A DNA stretch of 64,000 nucleotides from Straminergon stramineum (Eukaryota; Streptophyta; Bryopsida; Hypnales; Calliergonaceae). Both the position numbers and the translations under genes were made by a program. The DNA is taken from contig OY987266.1 of NCBI GenBank assembly GCA_963920665.1, positions 24,230,248 to 24,294,247 of the forward strand. Reading direction: 5' to 3'. Positions 49,433 through 61,019 of the stretch are shown here, one piece after another. Below the pieces are notes generated by a model, which did no database searches, was not told the origin of the DNA, and worked only from the letters and a program-made list of their open reading frames with translations. Positions within the stretch are counted from its first letter, which is position 1; each line of letters starts with the position of its first letter.

Positions 49433-49961
49433 CTTGGAGTCTGACTCAGGTCTCTCATGTGGAAACAACAGTATTGAAAGCGACGAAGACGGAGCAAGTA
49501 ATGATGCACGTCGAAATCTCTTCCCTTTGCCTCTAGTCGAATTACGTTCACGTAGACTAGCACAAGGTGGGGAGCTTCTCATCGACTATTCAAAATCCAT
49601 TCTTATAACATCAGAAGACTACATTGCTGCAATGACAGCCAAAGCTACAAGAAAGGAAGTTGTCGGGAAAAAGCGGGAGGAGCACAAGATGCAAGTAGAG
49701 CAAAGGAAGGCAGAACAAGAGCAGCAAAAGGCTCGCAAGGAAGTTGAGAAGGTCATGCAACGAATTCAAGCCAAGCGGAAGAAGGCGGATCGAGAACATG
49801 AGTGGGCGAGGAAAGCAGTTGAGCGCGCGTGGAAGACCTCCGAGCTCCAAGCTAGGCATCGTCAGAGCAGCAACAGGGCGGGAGTGGAACAAGCTGCAGG
49901 TGGACTCGACAACAGCAGTCCACCCCTCCGGACAATGGCGCTGGCAACGACTTCCACTTGA
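49433..49961 (+). pseudogene. C-terminal part of the same transposase
   Basis: After the insert the frame resumes with an acidic stretch, then LLIDYSKSILITSEDYIAA and a long Lys/Glu/Gln-rich coiled coil (about 49630-49860). This SxxILxTSxxYIxxL.. plus coiled-coil tail is typical of the C-termini of DDE_1 pogo/Jerky-type transposases. The join across the insert is off by one base if the CTTAG/CTTGG duplication is right, consistent with decay. Confidence 0.7.
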
Positions 49962-51788
49962 ACAGTGGGGTCACAACTGTCTATGACAATGGGCCTCACA
50001 TGGCGGAAATGGGGTCGCTAAGCAGTATTCGCAAGTCCAGACTTGTCGTCGATGTACCTACTCACATAGTAGTGACAGCCTATTGCAACAGACTAAGTTC
50101 CATCATAAATTGCAATTTAAATACCCTAAGCAAGGTATTATGTTGTCTTTCATGACAACTTTGAGTGTTGCATCTTACTGTTTTAGTAACTACTCTAGCT
50201 AGTATTCCGAGCATATCAGCATAGTTAAGACTACAATAACCATCTTTTTTTAGGATCCCCTACACACAACTTTACATTTTTAGTGATTTTGGACTTTGAA
50301 AAATTTGTGTGAACACATGCTTGACCCTAAAACTCTGAAATTCATACCAATATTTTTGGTTTCCTCTTGCTTATATAAAAATATTTTTTTTGAGGCTTGA
50401 TCCATCACTTCTCATGCTCCAAACTCCTTATAATCGTGTTTATGGGTGATGCTACCTTACTTTGAACTTATATTGGTCTTCCAATTCCCATAGCACACCT
50501 TTTTGGTTGTTGCTGTAGCAGTTCATTATGGTTTGAGTTTTGAGGATATTTTGTATGCAACTTTTGGGCTTCCAAAGTGAAGTGGAATGGCAAAGGTCTT
50601 TGGCTATGAAGATTGTTTGGGATTCTATTGCACTTTGCTTATTTTTATTACCTTGTGACTTGTTTTGTTTGTTATCTTCTTTTGATTTGCTGAATTTGTG
50701 GCATAGATAGCAATTGGCTTGCAACTATAGACACTTCATGCAACCTTACTAACATTGACTTGTGTGATTTGAGATGGGCACATGCAAGGTTGAGCCTTCA
50801 AATCCAACTTTTCCAATTTGGAACTCATAAAAGATTTACTTTCAAGCACATGGATTCCTATTTGGACTCCTCTTTTTACTATGCTTATAATTTATGGATA
50901 GACATGGATGGGTTGTTGCATTGTTGACTCTTATATATAATCTTAGGACTTACATGTATCCAATGAAGCCTTTTAGTATCTGCTTTGATATTAAGTTTAC
51001 ACAAGCCTTTGATTTGATGAGATGCTCTATATCTATATTATAGAATGTACTAGGGATAATAGTTAAGCAAAAAGTTAGGTTTTGGCAAGAGTGGAGCCCT
51101 ATTTTAGGGGTGTTTCAATCTTATTCCCTTCTTATCATAAGGGTGAAAAAATCTAAAAGGATTTCAATTATCAAATTCTAAAGAGTGCACTATTTGAATA
51201 TTGCTTGCGAAACTTATAAGAGCATTTTCTATAGTCCAATAGAATTGCTCCACCAAATATAACTCTAATTTTTTGCTACTTTGTAATTAGAACTTGAATT
51301 TCTATGATTGGAAACAATTCAAAAACTTGTACTTTTAATAGGTACAAGAAAATTCAAATTTAGACATTGGACAAAGAAAATAAACCAATTTTAAAGCTAG
51401 CTACAAGACAAAAATTAAATTGGTCTAGGCATATCATGGTTACCCAATGCACATTTCACTCCAATTTGCACCTATTTAGAATGAATTGTACATTGGTAAC
51501 GGGAAATATATTTTTGTTACAATGATATTGTATAAGGATTTATGTCTTACCATTCAAGAATCTTATGTTTAGGCGATAATTTGTGATGAATAGTGACAAC
51601 AATGAAAGTTTTATTTGACAACATTGGAATGAGGAACTTCAATATAAACTTCTACATTTTGGTTGTAAAAAATGGCTATTTTAGTGCAATGATGATGTGG
51701 CCATTTAAAAAAAAGATTGTGAAAATTTTAGATGAGTAACATTTCCATTATAGATGCCTTTTATGTTAGTTTTAGCCTTTGGGGGCAA
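49962..51788. other. AT-rich intergenic, nothing recognised
   Basis: No gene or bounded repeat was seen. The right end of the pogo element should lie in the first few hundred bases but was not identified. Confidence 0.35.
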
Positions 51789-52025
51789 CGATGCTAACAT
51801 GTAAGCATAGAAATGTGAACATATGAGCCTTGAGTGTATATACAAGTAGATATCCTACAATCATTGAAGGTGCTTATAATATGAACACCTATATTATAAG
51901 TATCTATAACATAGGTATCCTATAATAATGGAAGGTTTCTATAATATAGAAATTTATAACATATGATAGGTGTATAGTCATCTAGGCTCATGTGCTTATG
52001 ATCCTAGGCTCACATAATAGCAACC
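51789..52025 (-). mobile_element. MITE family M2, copy 4
   Basis: Begins GATGCTAACATGTAAGCATA and ends TAGGCTCACATAATAGCAACC. It is the inverted equivalent of 43359-43572. Non-coding. Confidence 0.75.
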
Positions 52026-54272
52026 TTTGTTTTAGGGGACTACTACATATGTCACTATAATTTACTAAAATCACAAAAGTTGAAAAATTATTTGTTACAC
52101 CAATTTCCAGAATTTTTTTGAAGTGACATTAAGTTTGTAGGTGGCAATAAATTTCAATCAAACTAAAAGGATAAATTAGTGTAGCAATATTTTGGGCTAG
52201 TATAGCTAGTATAAATTCATAAGAAATCAATACTTAGTGAAAAAACATAATTTTCATTATGATTGATACTCTTATACTTGCTTATATTTGAAAAGTTAAT
52301 ACTTTTTTGCAACCATCATATGGGGGCAAGCCAATTATTCTACCTCTTCAATTTCAAATTCAAAGTACTAGTAATAATTTCTGAAGTCTCTAAAGTCTTT
52401 ATTCTAAATGATTAATAAAGTGCTTCTAGAGCAATGTTTTGCACAAATAAAATTTTCATTCTTCCAAAGAAATCTTTAAATCTTTAAAAAAAACCTTCTT
52501 TTATTACCAAATGATAAATTTGAGGTTAATTATACAATTGTACAAAGATTTACACAAAAAAACATAAACTTTCAAAAAATAAGTTGGGTGTTAAAGGCAT
52601 ATTTGTGTATTATTGTTTTTGAGCAATTTATAGTGTTTTTTTCTATTTTAGTTAGAATCCTTGTGATATATAATATAATATAGGAGACTAAAAACTTTAA
52701 AGAAAATCACCAAAAGCAACTATTGAGTAGAGTGGTACCTCAACTATTATAGTAATATTGTCATGTTTAGATGATTGTATATGATTTTAAAATAAATAAA
52801 TGTCATTGAACCCACATTATACCTGTTCCATCTATATTTTTAGGAGTAAAATGCTTGAGTAGCCTCTCCAAGAAAGATCACAACTATATTTGATTTCTCT
52901 TCTTGGTGAGAGCAATAATCAAATTAGTATAGTCAAAAATATTTTTATATTGTACCATTTCCTCAAAAAGAAAATCTAGTAGTGACTAATGTTATTTTTA
53001 AAACTAATTTTTCTCCCTCACTATTACCAATAGTAAAATTAGTGCAAGTTGCAATCTCAAAAAATTAGAAAAGAATAAGAATTTCTAGTCAGGTGAAGGA
53101 CTAAAGGTGCATAATCATATGCTTGCTTGTTTCTCTTATGAAAATATAACTTACTGTGATAGGGCACCCTATTTGTGACTTTTTCTAGCCATAATATAAT
53201 CACATTATAAATTACAAAATTTGAAAAGTATACTACTAGGAAAAACTAGCACAAATAGGGTAGTTCACTTCCAGGGTTGTTCTGTCCAACGCATTTTGGG
53301 GTTCGAGTATCGAGTTCTTTGTCTAATGTCGCGTATCGTATGAGACGAGTGTCGCATACACTAGACAATTTTGTCACATAAGGCCTTATCCTAGCAGCAG
53401 AGACAATTTGAAATCTCCCTTTATTTATGATCCATAATTTAGAATGTAATAAGTGATTATTAAATTGAGACACTTCAATAAAATGAAACTCAAATATGTC
53501 AAGATTGGAAATAGAAAGTACTTTATTTGAAAGTCAACCTTAAAATTGACTTTATTAGACAGACAAGGGGGTCTACTAGACGTGTTGGATGTCATGTTTG
53601 TCATGTTGTCGAGTTGTTCGGCCAAACAACCATGTTCACTTCAAGATATATGCTTCTACAATCACCACTTTCAAAAATTGCAACACCTACATTTGGGCCA
53701 TAAAGTAACTCAAAAATCTAAGCATTGATAATTCAAGATGTATACAATCAAAACATGAGAGCCTAGGAGAGCCCAATGTCACTTTTGATACACCTATCAC
53801 CGACAATCAACTTTGAAATTTGATAACTTATTCATATGCTGTCCAAATAATGCATTGTAGAGGACATTGAAATCCTATTTCACTTGCCAATAAGATTCAA
53901 TAATAGAAATGTTTTATGTTTTATACTAGTAAGTATGCTCAATTGCTATTGGTGTCGATCATGGGTGCCCTTTGCCTTGTAGTACGGGACTGTACAGAGT
54001 GTGGACGAAACGGGTGTCACTGAGCACTGGTGGTTGTTGGTGGTTTAGGGTTTTAGGGTTTATGGCCCTCAGGCTTTGGTGACGGTGTTTCGTCGGACCC
54101 GGGAAGGTGGAAGACGGAGAATTTTTGCGATTGTTAGGCCCGTGAGAGTGAAGACTTTCAATGCGGTGACGAATTCTACAGTCGGGCGGACGGAGTTTGA
54201 AGGCCTCTTGTGCGCAGGCTTCCATTACTCGAGGACGTCGGCAGGATCCTGAATTTGTTATTTGTAATTGCG
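52026..54272. other. AT-rich intergenic and 5' region of uS9m
   Basis: No gene is supported from 52.0 to 53.9 kb. From about 54.0 kb GC content rises into the promoter and leader of the uS9m gene. An in-frame ATG-free extension reaches upstream to about 54210 (a CTG/ATG choice not resolved). Confidence 0.35.
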
Positions 54273-56573
54273 ATGGCTTATCTCGGCAGCAAGCTGCGGA
54301 CTCTTCTTGTTCCGCTTCGCCAGAATGCCGCCAAATGTATGCTGACCTCAAGGTCGACCAATTTGCTACCTCTTTTGCAGCGTCACGTGCTGAGCTCTCG
54401 GGATTTTTCGGGAGGTAAGGAAACCTTCCCCGGTGTTCGAGGAATTTCACCGGACTCAGGGATTTTTTTTCAGGGGTTTTGGGTTGAGTGTTGCAATTGT
54501 GGAGGTGGTTGGATGATGTCCATGGTATTTAGACGAGGGGACAACTTAGATTCGGGGTTAGCAGATATGGGCAGGTTCGCCATTAAGGGTAACCAATCTT
54601 AAGAGCGAGATTTTTTCTAATCCCACCATTTGGTTACGGGTATGAGCCAAAAGAATCAGATCAGTGTATAAACAAATTGAAGAAATCATTTTGTTCCCCG
54701 ACACTCTGATAGTATTCTACAGATTTTCAAAGTTGAAATTATAGAAAACCTAATGTGGACACTTGATTATCCTCAAAGCTTAAAAATGCGCGAACTCCGA
54801 TTGATTGCGTCTAAAAACTCTTCAACTTGTATTGGTTGCTTGTATAAGATTGGGGAATTGGGGATTGTGTGCTTCCCCTTTAGTGCAAACTCTCGGCATT
54901 GCATTTCGGACGGTGTCTTAAGTATATTTTTTAGGGATACTTACCTTAAACTTGCCCTTTACTTACGATTTTGGGTGATTGCAGCTGGAGATCCTCCACC
55001 CGCTCCTGGCACTTTTGGGCATTTACTGGCACAATCTGGCTTAACGGAGGATGCTCTTGACAGCTTGATTGCGCTGAAGGATTTCACGGGCATCGAAGGG
55101 CTGCCGCCATTGGAGCTGATTGAGGAGATGGATCCTGAAAAAGAGAAAAAGGCCATGCGGCGAGAAATTGAGAGACGCAAGCAGGAAGAGATCGACAAGA
55201 CTCGGGTGAAGACGGTTGATGAGTTCGGAAGAGCCTACGCCACAGGGAAGAGGAAAGAAAGCATCGCCCGAGTATGGCTTTCCCAGGGAGAAGGGAAGTT
55301 TTCCATCAACGGGAAAGCTTTTGATTCTTACTTCCCTGATATTGCCAACCGTATTCATATGCTGGAGCCTTTCGTGCAAACCAGCATGCTTGGTGCTTTC
55401 GATGTGCGCTCAACTGTCAAGGGAGGTGGCACCACAGGTCAGCCACTTCACTCTGAGTACATTTATTTGAACCCTGTTTTGTGTAAATGAATGAAATCTT
55501 AGGTGACCGCACCGAAAGTGACACTGTGAGCTTTAATCATAGTTCCAGACCGACTGCATTTATATTCTTTCTTAGCAATTTCGACGGGATTCCAATGCAC
55601 TGCAGTATGCCTTATTTGGATATTGTATGCAATAACTGTAAGGGTTCAAACGTTAGGAGGTAGATGATCTAAGATCAGGACACAAGTTCTGATGTTTGGG
55701 TGGGGTACGTTCTCAAGGTCAATATGCGATTTTGGGTGTCGCATTTAGCTACATGTCGCAATTAGGTATGAATTTGTTGGTTTCGGAATGTCTTCTTGCA
55801 ACTGCATTTGACATAGGGTATCTACAGGTAACTGGTTATATTGTGTCGCATTTTCCTCGTGATATTGTCCTAATTATTCGTTACTCTTTGGGTTAACTAT
55901 TATTCAGGTCAATCAGGGGCAATCCGACATGGTATTAGTAAAGCTTTGCAACTTTTTGATCCCAATCTTCGACCGCTACTGAAGTCAGGTATGATTGCCA
56001 TGTTTCTTTTTCAACTCTTTAACCAATTTTGGTGATACTTGTGCTGTGAATTTTAGTGTGGGTCAATGTGAAATATGTTTTGCGTACCACATTAGAATGT
56101 ACGGGTTGAATCAACAAGCCTTAAATTTGAACTAATATCTTGTGTAACTAGGAATCAGATAACAAAATTTAAATAACCCAGTGCATTATAGGGAATTTGA
56201 GGGAATTTTGTCCGATCCACCTTAGAGAAGAAGCTTGAAACTTCTTTGTCTCAAATACTTTCAGCATGACTCATTCTTACTACGTGGACTAGTATGAAGT
56301 TCATACTGAACAAAATTTAGTAAAATAAATAAACTTTTGATATTTGCACCAATCAAGGTGTAAGATTTCCTGTTATCTTAAGCTTTTTAACCATATTGTC
56401 CCTAAGTCTCCTCATGTGGGAATCTGGTTTGGATTGCTTCAGAACATTTCTAATCCTGGTCCTTCGTTGTGCCTGGAACAGCTGGTATGTTGACGAGGGA
56501 TTCGAGAGTAGTGGAGCGGAAAAAGCCTGGAAAGGCAAAGGCTCGAAAGAGTTTTCAGTGGGTCAAGCGGTAA
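54273..56573 (+). CDS. RPS9M: Mitochondrial small-subunit ribosomal protein uS9 (bS9m)
   Basis: Four exons, 54273-54414, 54985-55437, 55908-55988 and 56482-56573, join in phase with GT-AG borders into 255 codons. Residues 1-47 are Arg-, Leu- and Ser-rich with almost no acidic residues, a classic mitochondrial presequence. A plant-specific linker (48-120) contains a charged helix. The uS9 domain follows: [17 protein letters not shown] at 129-145, [15 protein letters not shown] at 194-208 (family signature), and [19 protein letters not shown] leading to the invariant basic end WVKR at 252-255. The protein sits in the mitoribosome head, its tail reaching the P-site tRNA. At 255 residues it is shorter than the roughly 430-residue Arabidopsis RPS9M, mainly N-terminally. 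An upstream start could add about 21 residues. Confidence 0.92.
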
Positions 56574-57915
56574 ACCGCGGAGGAACAGATTATATACAGA
56601 TGATTATCTGGAGGTTCTATTATCTCTTGTGCTTTGTGTGATCGGAATTGGAACTTCGCATTCTAGCATGGTACTATTTGAAGCTACCCCTCGCCATTAA
56701 CCTGAGGAATCTGAGATACTCTCGTCTCGCCAACAGTCAGAGAGTGTGTCTCTCCCGTACTTCACCACATTGTAGTTCAGACGTTTAGACCTGGGGACTT
56801 TGAGACTGCCATCTAGTGAGGGTTGTATCACAAGGAGGTTCTTTGTCTAGAAACTCAGAATGTTTTGGGAGCACAATAAGCTTCTGAATTATTTGAGTGC
56901 TACGGTGAATTCTCACCATTTACTATCTGAAGATAGCACTTCACAGCATTTTCTTAGATGCTTTTTTATTGAACGTGATGAGTAATTGCATGTTGGACGG
57001 TTGGCTTTACCCCTGAATTACCAAGAGCCCCAAATTCAGGTTTCTGTTTTCATAGCGGTCCTGAGTAGTTCATTTGAGAACTTTCTCAGTCCAATTTTTA
57101 TTTGTTTTTCTACAAATCAAATGCTCTTAGCTGATTCTGCTGATGTACAATTTAGGCGTAACTTACCTGAAATATAATTTTCATAATTTGATCATCCAAA
57201 TTCGTTGTTCTCAAACCATTAATATTTGGTACATCAGGGGTTAAGACAGAGAATGTTGTTTACTTCACTTGCATAATGTGTAGGAGTGATTTTTAGAAGG
57301 TTTACACTTGAAACCTGAGAAGAGATCACTTTGCGTACAAGAGTCAATTATGGTGAGACCAAATTTTTATCAGATCGTAGACCACAATTGTAGGGATAGT
57401 AGGCAACCCTATTTCCATTCTAAGGCAGTGACCAAAAACATTTTGTCGAGTCATGCTTCCACCAACCTAATAACAAGTCCAACCAAGTGTATGAGTGGAT
57501 AAATTGCTGGTTGGCAATGGGGTCAGCATGGGAGACAATATCAGACCCCTAATGGATTTAGTTTCCTCTACCTTCTGCAAGACGATGCATTTATCTGCGC
57601 GAAGGCACTTATCTAACGGTTTGGACTTGAAGGACTAACTTTTTGAGGCTGATTGATAAACCCTCTGAAGGAGACCGATCTAGACCAATACTGAATTCAC
57701 ATTGCTACAGTAGATTACACATAGGTTTTGGAATCCTGATACAGAACAATTTCCATAATGATTTACAAAGCTACACTCTAAGAAACACATCCCCCGCCCG
57801 CCAAATAGGATCTTACATCAACGAGACAGAATCGTTTACAATAGTTGACTATCAGATAATCCCAGTAAGAGTTTTGCTTGCTAGAGCAGGATCAAGAATG
57901 GCAAATCCCAAGATG
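56574..57915. other. Convergent intergenic spacer
   Basis: 3' flanks of uS9m (+) and the DUF92 gene (-), which converge. Nothing else is supported. Confidence 0.45.
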
Positions 57916-60900
57916 TTAGAATATGTAAAGAGAAGCTGCCGCTGAAGCTAGCGCGATAACAAGAGCAGACGCGAAGTTGACTTCCGTATTGGACAAGAGA
58001 TCATGCCCCGCTATCTTCTGTACTGTAGGCCCTGGCTTTGCTACCACCTGCAAAGAGGAGCCACACATCAGCCAGATGATGATACCGGACCACTTCAGCT
58101 GCACAGAATGCAAAACAAAATGGAATTCACAGTTGTGCACCCTCATTCCCCCACTCAATGAATGGGAGATGAAGCCTCGTCGACGTCCAGCAATTAGCAC
58201 TCAACTGGCTGACAACCAATTCATCAAGCATTGGACACAGAATGAGAGAGACAAAGCAGACTGCATTTGAGAATGCACTAGAACTTGCCATCAAGAGCTC
58301 CATTTTTTTGAACCAAGAAAATAGGGATGAGTGCAAAGAGAAAAGAAAGGTTTAGAATTCCATGAGTTCACTGAAGTAGCCTACTGTAAAATGAACATGA
58401 ACCGATTGTGTCCAGAATGTACCCTTTGAGTAGGCTAGATCAGGTGCTCTTGCCCAAGTACATGGCTTAACTTGGAATCTAACACATGTTTTGAAGGTCA
58501 AGATTTTCGATTTTAATTGTATTTAAGGGATACATTCTGGCTCCAGAAAATGTCCCTGCCCATTCTACAGCAAACTACCTTACTGTAACTCCTCATAGCA
58601 AGAGGAGGCACATTGAAATATTTACAATCACACCTCTTCATTATGACCTCTCTAAAATGATAATCTTAGAATATCCTGCACAATCGCCACATTATCGTTG
58701 ACTATAGCGCACTTGTCACACATTCCAACTACGACACAGCGAAAGATTGAGACCCCGGCGGTAAGATTAAAGTGGCTCGAGTGTAATACCTTCTTCCGAA
58801 CTTTGCACATCCCACTGAATTGAACAGTGGCTCCCAGAAACGAGTCCAGGACACTTCCAAGCAAGCCACAGAGGGTTCCTAGAGGGAGAGCCAGCAACTG
58901 CATTCGCCAAACTTGGCCTTCGCAGTGACTGGAAAACAACCCCGACACCACAAATACTAAACCTATGAACGCTCCTCCACCAGCTGAGGCGGCTGTGCCC
59001 AACACCGACACACCTCCATTCGTCCCCCGCGGCACTGGCTGCACCAAACAACACCTCAGAACCAACTCAGAACCAACTCACCTTCTGCTTAAAGTAGGCA
59101 AACAAACTACAGTTCATTCAGTTATCGATTACATCTCACCATCATATATAATCGTTCAATCAAAGAGAAGCCGATTTAGATTTCACGCCTAAACCACACC
59201 AACCAAGTAGCGTCAATTAGCCAGAAGGCATTACTTAGTACAGGCCCGCATTGCCAACTCTGCGAACTAACTTGCATTGAATATTCATTCATTACCACTA
59301 GTTTTGGACAAGTAAAAGCACAGTGCCTATATGAATGCCTATATTAATGGTTCGAAGTGCTAAATCTGCCAACACCAATCAAGTAGTACCAAACACCTAA
59401 CTTGAAAGCCTTTCTACACTCTCAAGTTACCTTGCAAGTGTAGGCACACGAAGGGTTAATTGACTTCCACCTAACTAAGAGACCTACCGCCCCAGTTGAG
59501 TTGGGCACTGCTTGGTTGATGCGGGTAGGGCTTACCGATCAATGACAAATACTTCTTCAAAAGGCAATCAAATTACAACCAGCCTTCACCTACTTCCGTG
59601 CATTTGAAAAGTCCAAAATGCAGGAAGAGTAGGAAATACTTTTCCCAAAGGAGTTGTAAACACATCGCTTATGAGTACTATCTAGAATTTGGCACCATAG
59701 GTAATCCATCGACACATGGATACAGCACTAAATAAAATCGGTACTTTACACCTAGAGAACAACGAGACACTAAAATAAACATCTAGGTGACGACAATGCT
59801 CTAATTAATTGAATAAAGTTCAATAACATCTCGATATCCGAAATTAGGTTTGGGAATGGGCAGCAGGGTCATCTTGCCTTGAAGGACGTGATGAGGCGAG
59901 GCTGGCTCTTGCTCAACACACCGATTTCAGAGGACCAAGTGTCGCCGTTGCAGCAAGCGTAGTGGCCCAGAACGCCTGCCAACAGGGCTGTGACCAACGG
60001 CGCCCTCTGAGCGTCCAAGCAGGCGTCCTGCCACCCCGTCAGGGCCGCCACTACCAGCGACAACACCGTTCCCACGCCTCCATTGGCCACCACCTGCGTC
60101 CTGCCGAACATAGAATCATATGACTAAGGTAACCAAACCTAAAGAGAACACTTCAAGCGCTGATCATAGTTACTGAGAATTTACGATATTCCTGCTAGCA
60201 AATCACGAAGAATTTCAACGCACCAGCGATTGCGTTTATTCGATACCATACGTAAACAATTCAATAAAGGTTCAACGTTTTCTCGGTTTAAGGCAATGAC
60301 CTAAAACCGACATAAATTCTGACGTCGAGCGTGAGCTTGTCCATTCTTCAAATCAATAAGTAATGCGTACTAATTGCACCCGAGAATGCGTTATTTGGAT
60401 ACCATATGCATAAAGTTATAAGATTTCAGAATTTTATGGGTACATGACCTAAAACCGACACAAATTCTAATGTCGACCATGAGCTGGTGAACATTCTCCA
60501 AATCGACGTGTGTCATGTACTAATTCTGCAAGATTATTGGGGTGTCTCAATTTAGATACCTCTACCATAGTCCACCCATGCCCTAATTTTTCAAAAACTT
60601 CCGACTCGTCCCCAACCTTACCAGTCCCGTTGTCCGCCTTGCTTGAAATCCTCTTCGATGCTTTGCTTCACGTCCGATTTGTACTTCGTCAGATGAGACG
60701 AGCTGAAAAAGAATGCGAGTATCACCGCTCCAAACCTGCAGAGCGCCCCGACAAATTGCTTGAATCCACATTCTCCCACACTCAATCGCTTGTACGTTTG
60801 CATTGGAAATGAAAATTTGAGAGATGTCGGAGATAATGCTTAAGGGAGGGAAAGGGATTCAGACCTTGGGCCGGACATTAAGGAGAAGGTGAGCACCAGT

Positions 60901-61019
60901 GCACCAGCCACGGCCCCTGATGTGGACAACGATTTTTTCCGCCACGATCGTAAGGCGATCAAACTGGACAGCCCTGCGGCCACAAGCGGCCGGACCACTC
61001 CCAAGCTGACGCCGTCCAT
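57916..61019 (-). CDS. DUF92/TMEM19-family integral membrane protein (PGR/VTE6-like)
   Basis: Five exons (61019-60865, 60735-60622, 60100-59878, 59038-58790, 58047-57916) join in phase to 290 codons, close to the length of Arabidopsis PGR. Family hallmarks run in order: RPLVAAGLSSLIALRSWRKK, RFGAVILAFFFSSSHLTK at 52-69, GGQRDWTQVVANGGV near 85-98, CCNGDTWSSEIG at 144-155, PRGTNGGVSVLGTAAS at 166-181, LGSVLDSFLGATVQFS at 223-238, then KPGPTVQKIAGHDLL. About six or seven membrane segments are expected. The family includes VTE6, a plastid phytyl-phosphate kinase, and PGR, linked to sugar response. No transit peptide is evident here, so PGR-like is more likely. The third intron uses a GC donor (AAG|GCAAGA). 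The start is the first ATG in frame. Confidence 0.92.

Noticed and set aside
54753..54984. Open frame running from uS9m intron 1 straight into exon 2, suggesting an alternative first exon.
   Set aside because: The presequence-like exon at 54273-54414 joins exon 2 in phase by a strong GTAAGG donor and GCAG acceptor. The intronic frame has no targeting or ribosomal features.
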